Assembly: GCA_947247005.1 (NCBI GenBank)
Contig: OX365948.1
Span: 1,922,001-1,986,000, forward strand
Reading direction: 5' to 3'
Length of the DNA stretch: 64,000 bases
From: Spisula solida
Taxonomy: Eukaryota; Mollusca; Bivalvia; Venerida; Mactridae
In this document: one piece after another, positions 53,901 through 62,900 of the stretch
How positions within the stretch are numbered: the first letter of the stretch is position 1
Layout of the letters: each line of letters opens with the position of its first letter
Translations under genes and position numbers: made by a program
The notes under the pieces: generated by a model
What the model was told of the DNA's origin: nothing
What the model saw: the letters and a program-made list of their open reading frames with translations, nothing else
The model's database searches: none

Positions 53901-56900
53901 CGACAACGTTAGTCTTGTATATATACACGTTTATAATCCTTGTGGTGATGGTGACTGGTGAAGCTAGTATGTTGGAATACAAATCGACACAGAAAGTTTA
54001 AAAATGACTTTATTTATCAAAGCCAAGAACTTTATATGCAGTGTAAGTTCTTAAAGTCATATACATTGTACTAATTAAAAAGAATAAAACCTAAATACAG
54101 CAGAGGCCTACTAGTGTAACAGCCGACTTGCGACTCAATAGGCGAGGAGTTAATGTAGTGAGTAGAATGGACGCATGTAGGAAATAGACTTTAATTGAGT
54201 ACTTTATTTTTATGCTCCCAAAAAAAAATTCTCGGGGGAGCACATAGTCGCTGCTTTGTTCGTCCGTCCGACATATTTTGTCCGGATGGTAACTCAAAAA
54301 CTATTGCACCTATTAATTTGAAACTTTGCATGTGCACAAGAACCGTCAATATTCTTTGCATATGTTTGGAGTTATTCCCCTTTGTAATGTTTTTTATACT
54401 TCTTGTCCGGGCCATAACTCGAACAGTATTAGAGATATGAATTTGAAACTTCATAGGTAAAGATATCTCAGTGAGGGGCTGTGCTGTGCTCTAGAACCAT
54501 AACTCTTTATTGCATATTTTGGGAGTTATTCCCCTTTGTAATTTTAATCCTTAATTCAAGTCCATGCCAAAGCCCATACAGTATTGGATACTAGTATATC
54601 AATTTGAAACTGCATAGTTAAATAAATCTCAAGTTAGTGCCAAAGAACCGTAACTCTCTTTTGCATATTTGTGGAGTGTTTATTCTGTGACAAACACCCA
54701 TGGGGAGCATCAACCGTCTCTGACGGCTCTTGTTTATAAAATGCTGCTTCAGCCAAGTACAAAAGAATTTCATGCCAAACAAGACATGTACGACATCAAC
54801 ACAACAGTTGTTAAATGTCAAGTGCAAACTATGTCATTAGTAAGCTTGTAAACGACATTGTGTGATGAGAATGTTTATATTTAGGACGGTGAAAGCTGGA
54901 TGGAGACACACGACGATACCATGGGTATACAAACTGAAGGTTTTGGACTTCTGAAAGTGTTCAACACATACTGGGAATCAATGAACATGTCAGACATGTG
55001 TGACGATTTAGGTAGAGTACACTTTTATCAATCGTCCCTTCATACCGAAACACACAATGAAGCCCATTGCAACTTTATTGTTCTGTATGCCCTTCCGTCT
55101 GCACGTACTTCCGTATGTCCTCACACATGTAAGCAACTTTAGGCGGTCGGGGGCCTAACACAATAGAAATATATTGAATTCATTTCGTGACTTACTAGTA
55201 TTAACCAATGGAAAGACCACCTAAGGTGGCATACGTGGAGTTGTACAATAGTACGATTAGTAGCACATGTATAAGTACTTGTTAACAATCATAACTTATA
55301 TAGTTATAGTTACGTCGTAGTAAGAAAATATTGTCACATTTTTGCCGAAACAGCACTGTGAGCAACAATACAAAAGTTCAACAATGAATATAATTATTCA
55401 AGCTATAAGCGTTCCGTGTGTGTATCACGAGGACATAATCGTGCTTCTGGTGAGGTAACAGCTCATTTATCTCGATTTGTCGTAAGAGTACAGATTTGCA
55501 AGTCAAAAATGAGAACCCAAAGTAAAAGGTGACGTTGGTGACCGCGCCGCGATACTAACCAGGCGACTGTTCTACATATCCTTTCCGCTACCATAGCGTA
55601 CTAATGCAGACTCGCCGGGATGGCCATTTTGACCTTCCGTAGTTTTCGACCTAAATGCCCAAATTCGTGAATTTTGCTGTCATGGGTACACAGGCATCCC
55701 AGACTAAAAGATATTACGGGCCCAGGGTCGTGCACAGGTTATTGGGCCCGCTGGACCCCTTAAAAGAGGGCTTTGAGCGTAGATTTTACAAAACTGAAAT
55801 TACTGGTCCTACCAACCATTGCGGTACGATTCCCTGTGGAATAGCATTAACATTTAGCGCCAAAAAGTTTTTATTATTCTATAGAAGGGATATAAGGCTA
55901 GACAAAGGGGTCGGAAACAATGCCCTAAAGGGGCCCAAAAGTAGGCCTGTCAAGCTAAAAAAAAGCGCAAGGTTCAATGTCACATCGTCATTTCCGGTGA
56001 CCTTTAGTCGAAATGATGACAATTTTTCCTACTTTCGGTTTGGGGCATGTGTGTAGCATCCGGATGTATCGAGTTTTTATCAGTGCTGCAAGTCAATAGT
56101 GTCTCAGGGACGGGGTATAGGGACCATGTGAATTTCTCACCGCCCCCCCCCCAATCGTGGTAGCGGAAAGGATATCAGAGAACCCCATGCAGAAAAATCA
56201 CTAAGAGGAATTCAGCCGAGTTTTCATGGAGCGTATTATTTCGGCGCTGATTGAAAACTGTTTCTATAATGCCGAAAACAGACGCGTCTTTTGGATAAAG
56301 ACGCATACCTTTTTGAAGAAAAAGCGACTTCCAGACCATAACAAGGAATGCAATTGCAATTTCTATCCCATTTGAAAAATAAGGATGTGGAGGAGATGGT
56401 GCTTGCGTTTTTGGTCAGACAAAAATGGTGTTTCTCAAAGAGACTTCTATGAGCTTCTCGTAAATATGTAAACCTAAATACACGTAATTCAAGATAAATT
56501 GCACAAAAATCGAGGAAACAACGTCAATTTATACCTGAAATACCATTTACGCGTGTACATACGTAAACAATTCGCTACCCGAAGCGATTTATTTCGGCAC
56601 GTAAAATATCTCGCGCCGTAAAACGCGTCTATGGAAACGATAACATGCAATATAGTGAAGCGAAATATATTTATTCGGTGCGAATAGAATAGAACAGAGT
56701 TTCTTTTCCGAACTCTGGACCCTCTCGGATATGCAATTTTGATATTTACATAAAAGGCAATCCAAAGTTAAAAATACAAAATGTATATTCAACTTAAGTA
56801 AAAAAAAACATGCAGACATGTAAATAATACTGATCAGAAAAATAACAAAACAAAATAATAAAACAAAAAAAACAATACTTAACAATTCTTGGTACAATAA

Positions 56901-59900
56901 TCTGATAATGTATCTAAACAAAGTCGGCGTCCAGAAGGACTAGTAGCAAAAACGCGTAGGTTTTACGCTTCGTGGAAACGGGGCTGAAGGCAAGACCACA
57001 GGAATGAAAACAAGACATGCATTTGTAATTATAAAAAGCTCTGCTTTCTGTGTGGTATATTGCTTTTTGTTGTCTTTTAGTTCTGACACCAAGCGATGTT
57101 TGCAGACACTACAGTGTGCCGTGGTAGTAACGTAAAGTAAACAGACTGTCGGATATTATGAGTCTTGTTTCACGAATGGTTTGAGAGCGTGGTGTACTAA
57201 GATATTAAAATCCACCACGACCCGCGTTTAGATTACAATTTTCCGTATTCCGAGATATTCTACGTAATGAGCTGTACGTAACAAAAGATCGTTTCAGTCT
57301 AAATAGATGACTCTATCTGTTGGTTATACATGTAGATGATAACGACAACATTGTACATTGTATAGCCAAATAAGGAATGGTAGCCATCTGGTCAGTTTGT
57401 GTCATAAAGGTACAATGTACTGAAAGCAGGATGTGATGTCATTGCCCTTATGTAAGTGGTCAATATAGGGGGTCGTTCTAGAACTGGATTGCTTATCTCA
57501 ACAAAATTTTTAAAATACTACAATTTATCATTATTATTTTTAACCCCATATTAAGTTGAAAGCACTATGACATTGAACAAAGCGCACTTTGATGGTGACC
57601 AGAAGGCTCATTGTTGTTAAATGCACTATGGTGTCGAACAATATGCCCCTTGGAATGCTCGCACTTAGCTGTTGAACGCTCTGTTGTGTTGAACAGAACG
57701 TACTTTGATGAGCATCATTCTGTATTGGCCTATTTTTATCGATGTGCGTTCCTACGCATCCAAGTTGATCATAAAAACAATGGCTTGAACGTATCTCATA
57801 ATAATAATAATAATGAAACCAGATCAGAAAAACAGCAATTGTATAAAATATATGCAACAAAGTGATCCAATATCTGTACAGTCAAAGAGTTGTCTAAATT
57901 CTTTATATGATCTTTGGTGCAGTAATACAATCGTAGAAAATATTTTGTCAATTGTTATTACTTTGCATTACACTGGCCATCATCTGATGCCTAATAAAAC
58001 AGTATATTTGAACATGTTGAAAACTTCAATGTAGTAGTTGTTTATTTCAAAATCAAGAAGGTCGTAGACCTATGAGGACAACATATTTTCAAATATAAGT
58101 AGTTTAACAGTTAAATGATCCCCAGGATTGAACACGATAGCTAGTGATAGAAATGCGTGGTAGTCGATAGGCATGGTGTCGAATGATCTATTGGAATCGT
58201 GGAACTTGAAATACGTTTTCTACTAATTTTGAACGGCAAACTCAACTATAAGAAGCACTAAAATGTACTGACAATTAACCAATTATGAAACCTATCTAAT
58301 CTAACGCGTTATCTAACGTTTGTTCAACCAAACACGTGTTTAGAATGTATAAAAGAAGGAAGAAATCTTGGTGGTAGTCAAATCGCTTTCGATCTTAAGA
58401 GTGATATATCAACGCTTACCAGGTCTAAAAATGAAAGTGTGTGGATTACTGTTCGTTTTGGCTGTTGTCAGTGCCCAGCAGACAACGGTGGAGATCCTGG
58501 CTGGTGATGCTCGATTCTCTACACTAGTTAGCTTGGTAACCCAGGCTGGTTTGGTGGACACGCTAAACAACGGCACCTTCACCATCTTCGCACCAACAAA
58601 CAAAGCCTTCTCGCATGTTCCAAATGCCACACTGAAAGCTCTTCAGAATGACGTTTCTCTACTTACTGACGTCCTTCTCTACCACGTGGTGGGTGGTAAT
58701 GTTCCAAAGTCAGCAGCAAGCAATGAGCTAGCAGTAACCATGGCAAACGGAAAAGATGCCAGAATCAACATGTATTCTCACAACAACCACAGCAAAGTCA
58801 CCATTGAAGGAAGCGTGATCTCCCAGTTCGACCTCATGGCAAGCAATGGCATCATCCACGTCATTAAAAGCGTCATAATGGCACCTACTACTGACATCGT
58901 CGGTTATGTCGCCGGGAACAGCGAACTTAGCACACTTCTTAGCCTTGTTCAACAAGCTGGCTTGGCTTCCGCTCTCCAGAAAGACGGCCTGACACTCTTC
59001 GCTCCAACAAACGCAGCTTTCGCTATGTTAACCAAACAACAAGTGAGCGATATCACCAGTGATCCAGCAAAACTCGCCGCAGTCCTGACGTACCATGTTG
59101 TCGGCAGCACTCAGTATTCTGCCGGCCTCTACCAGAGGGAACATGTGCCAACATTAGACGCTAAAGATGACCTTGTCATACACATTATGAACCATCACAC
59201 ACAGATCAAGGTCGACAATGCATTAGTGACAAAAGCAGACATCGGAGTATCCAATGGCGTCGTTCATCTGATTGATCACGTGCTCGTACCACGTCAGGAT
59301 CCTATCGTTGGCTGAAAAATGTGAGACTTTGTAAATGTCAATGTCATTTATAATATTTATTACTGTTTGTGTATGTTAGGCTACTATTTATTTACGTGTG
59401 CATGTATTAAATATTGTAATATTCACTAACATTAGTTGTTTCTTATTTCGGGGTTCAGTTAAGAAGAATGATAAAACTGGGTAGATAAAGTAAAGGTTAA
59501 GCTACTGCAAATGTAGTAAAGAATCTTCTCAGTTCTCAGAGCTATGTTGCAAACGACAACATTTGAGTACATGAAGAAGAAACACTAACGAATGTTGAAT
59601 TAGCTAGGTGACTGTATCAGTGTTTTACTGTATGAAAATAAGCCAATTTACTTTCCTTTTCTAGATCTACACCGAAAAGAAAAATACAAAAGAGCATTCA
59701 AATTAATTAATTAATTGTGATGAATTAAAACACTGATACAGACTGTGCCATTAGCTACCAGGTACCGACACGGGTAACTGTATCATTGATAAAGAGTAAA
59801 TATTTATCAAATTTGTGTTATCTTAGAAAGGAGCATTTGTACTTAAGTAATCAGATTTTCAAAGTATCAAAAACCAGAATTGACTTTCGATATCTTCATA

Positions 59901-62900
59901 AAGTAATTACATTCATACACAACAATATTAGAACTAGCTTTATGCAAAATCCCATCGATATTGATCAACCAGTAAAAAGAAATGAACTGTATACCATGAT
60001 GACCATTGACCAGTCAATCACTAAGGTGCGTTCAATCAAAACGACAATGTGAAATTATATTTTCAATGTGTTCGAATTTCACGGCCCAACCTGTTGTTGT
60101 TTTTTCATTCTATATTTCTTTACACCATGATAAAATTGAAGCTCTCTAGTTTCTAAATATGTAGTTATATCTAAAATAACCAGTATCAAAGAAATATTTA
60201 TTAAAACAAAATGCACCTCAGTGACTGTCTGGTCAATTTCCCGTGTTATGAAACTTTCTAAAATAACATAAATCATATAAAAAAATTACTATAGATCTTC
60301 TATATCAATGATACAGTTACCTGTGGGTACCTATAGATCTTCTATATCAATGATACAGTTACCTGTGGGTACCGATCGATAACAACGGGAGATTGTTGTT
60401 GTTCACGATGTAAGAACACTGAAATACCCCTACTAAAGTACAAATACTGAAATAACTGCACTAAAATATACGCACCGAAACACACCAACTAAAATTTCTA
60501 TTTACAATGTTGCCTTAAAACTAATGATGTAACGAGACGGTTCAACCCCCGTCTGGAACACTGCTTAATTTCTCTGAGCAAGAATAACGCACTTGCCCCA
60601 CTCGACCAATGTGTGAATTGGTGCATGTGAGGGCTGTGTATGAACATGTTCGATATTCCTGAGCGCTGCAGATCCATGCTGGCTGCACAACCATCAGGAG
60701 AGAAATAGTCTCCCCAGGGAGACACGAACACCATTTTAAGTTTGTGTGTTCTATGTTCGACCGTTCTGGAGTCATTGATCGAAAACTATTTAGTCTACAA
60801 TCGACCGATCATGCTTGTGCTAAGTAATAAAAACTCTGACCACATCTACGATAAGGAGACATAATGAACTTACAGTGTCCACCAAAAATAAGTATACAGT
60901 AAATAATTGTTGCAAAATTAAACTTTGTGAAATTATTCATTATCTGTTTATCAGACGGTCACAATTATACTAGTTTCTGAAACTACAGTTCCTAAATGAG
61001 TCAAAATAGAGATAGAAATAAAGATGAGGATGTTCGGAACTAAAATAACCATGTAATCAAAAAGCTGAATGTTCCATCTTTTTGTGACAAAGTTACCATT
61101 CAAGAGGGACAAAGAAACTTTATATTTTGCACCTAGGGTACCAAAACATGTATGGCCGTTCCATTTAATAAACAAAAATATTCCTTTTCTTGAAATATAT
61201 TGTTGCTTTACTGTTCTGCAAATAGTATTAATACAGGCAAGTAAGCGGGCAAATAACATCTGTATACTTATTTTTGGTGGGCAGTGTAACTTCTTACAAT
61301 TCCTAAGATGTTTGATATTAGTTCTCTATTGTGTAATATTTCAAGCTATTTACTGTGTTGGTGTAATAACTTTTAATGAGTGTATTCAGACACACATGAT
61401 CAATGCACTGTTCAAACACAAAGCACGTGTTAAGCTGAGTGCTGCCTTCCCTGCCTGACTTAATATTATCTTTTTGCCACCGCGTCTTTGCCAGTGTCCT
61501 AAATAAAGAGATATTTATGGCCATCATGTGGTCTTATTATGAGAACTGAGAGTTTCTGCAAGACGAAATAAATCAATACCCAATAAATGTTGTTAAAGGA
61601 TTTTTATAACGAGTAATTAAAGCCATACACATAATACAACACACACAATGTCAAATTGGTATGGTATACAACATAGGTTAGAAAGTATCCAATACGAAGT
61701 ATCTAAAAATTGCCATTAAGGTAGCCGTTATCTGTGTACTAGAAACCGCAAAAAATAAAGAAATGTGTCTTAATAAAAGATCGCCTAAATACATTTATGT
61801 ATAAACAACTACTAACACCATCCTCTTTTTAAGTTCATTAACATTATAATCAACTCCTTACTAAAGGTAAATTCATATTTCAGTAAACAATGATGAAAAA
61901 CAACTGGAGATAAAACAATTGTGTATTGTCTCTTATGTGACAAGGCAAGTTTTTTTAAAATGGTCGAAACTCCAAAATATTGAGATACTGGAGGTATGAG
62001 AGAAGATACAAACAAATACACACATTGGACATACAGAACTATGCACCTGTCCCCGATCTCCCGTAGCATATCAAGTAGAAATATCATCTCAAATTGAGAT
62101 TTTGCTATAATCAGAGTCGGAATTAGATATAAATACAGCACCTGAAATTGTAACTGTAATAAACTAAGAATAACATTTCTTATAAGTAATGCTAATTGTG
62201 AGTCCATCCTCGTATGAAAATGAACACAAAGATACAATAGATGAGATCTTGCTCAGATAGAAATACTTAGGGAGATCGGGGTCTTGTTACTGTTTTATCA
62301 CAGCACTTACAAAAACCGTAAACTTTAAACTACTGTTTTATTATTGAACAACTGCAAGTTGGGGACAGATATGGCTTACGGGCGTTCATTATATGAATCA
62401 TTTTCAGTATTGCAGATTCCTTTACAATAATTTGGCGATGTAAATAATGCAAACGAATTTGAGCGTAAGTTTATGCTTTTCTTAAGTGTTTTTATAAAAC
62501 AGTTAATAGATCTACCATATCTAACAATTGATATTACAGGATCTGACATGGGTATTCACTCGGCAATATCAGGACTTGAAGGTTTAGATGAGACATTTGA
62601 TGAAGACTCTCAGACTGCGTGGGTACCCGAGTATATAGAAGCTAGAAATACACTCGATCAGATGACAAATTCGTCCTATATGGTAGTAGGTAGTTTTAGA
62701 GGAAACATTTACTTCAGCCGTATAAATGTCCCAGAATTTACTTAAATATGGTACTACTTGCAGTCCATGCCCATACTAAAAGTGTTGACTCAGTCATTTA
62801 GCTTTTTCGCGTTTTAAACATAAAGTAGTTCATAGATTTTGTAGAGATGTTATATTATGTTAGGTCATGTGATCGCTTCTCTTGGCACACTCTCAGCTTG

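Noticed and set aside
57540..57865. Overlapping frames on both strands near 57.6 kb
   Set aside because: Neither has a recognisable domain, signal or splice support, and both sit in repeat-like DNA.
60535..60555. tRNA T-arm-like GACGGTTCAACCCCCGTC
   Set aside because: The loop is 8 rather than 7 bases, and no acceptor, D or anticodon arm can be placed around it.
61812..62237. 141-codon minus-strand frame
   Set aside because: AT-rich composition gives a hydrophobic peptide with no recognisable domain or splice context.
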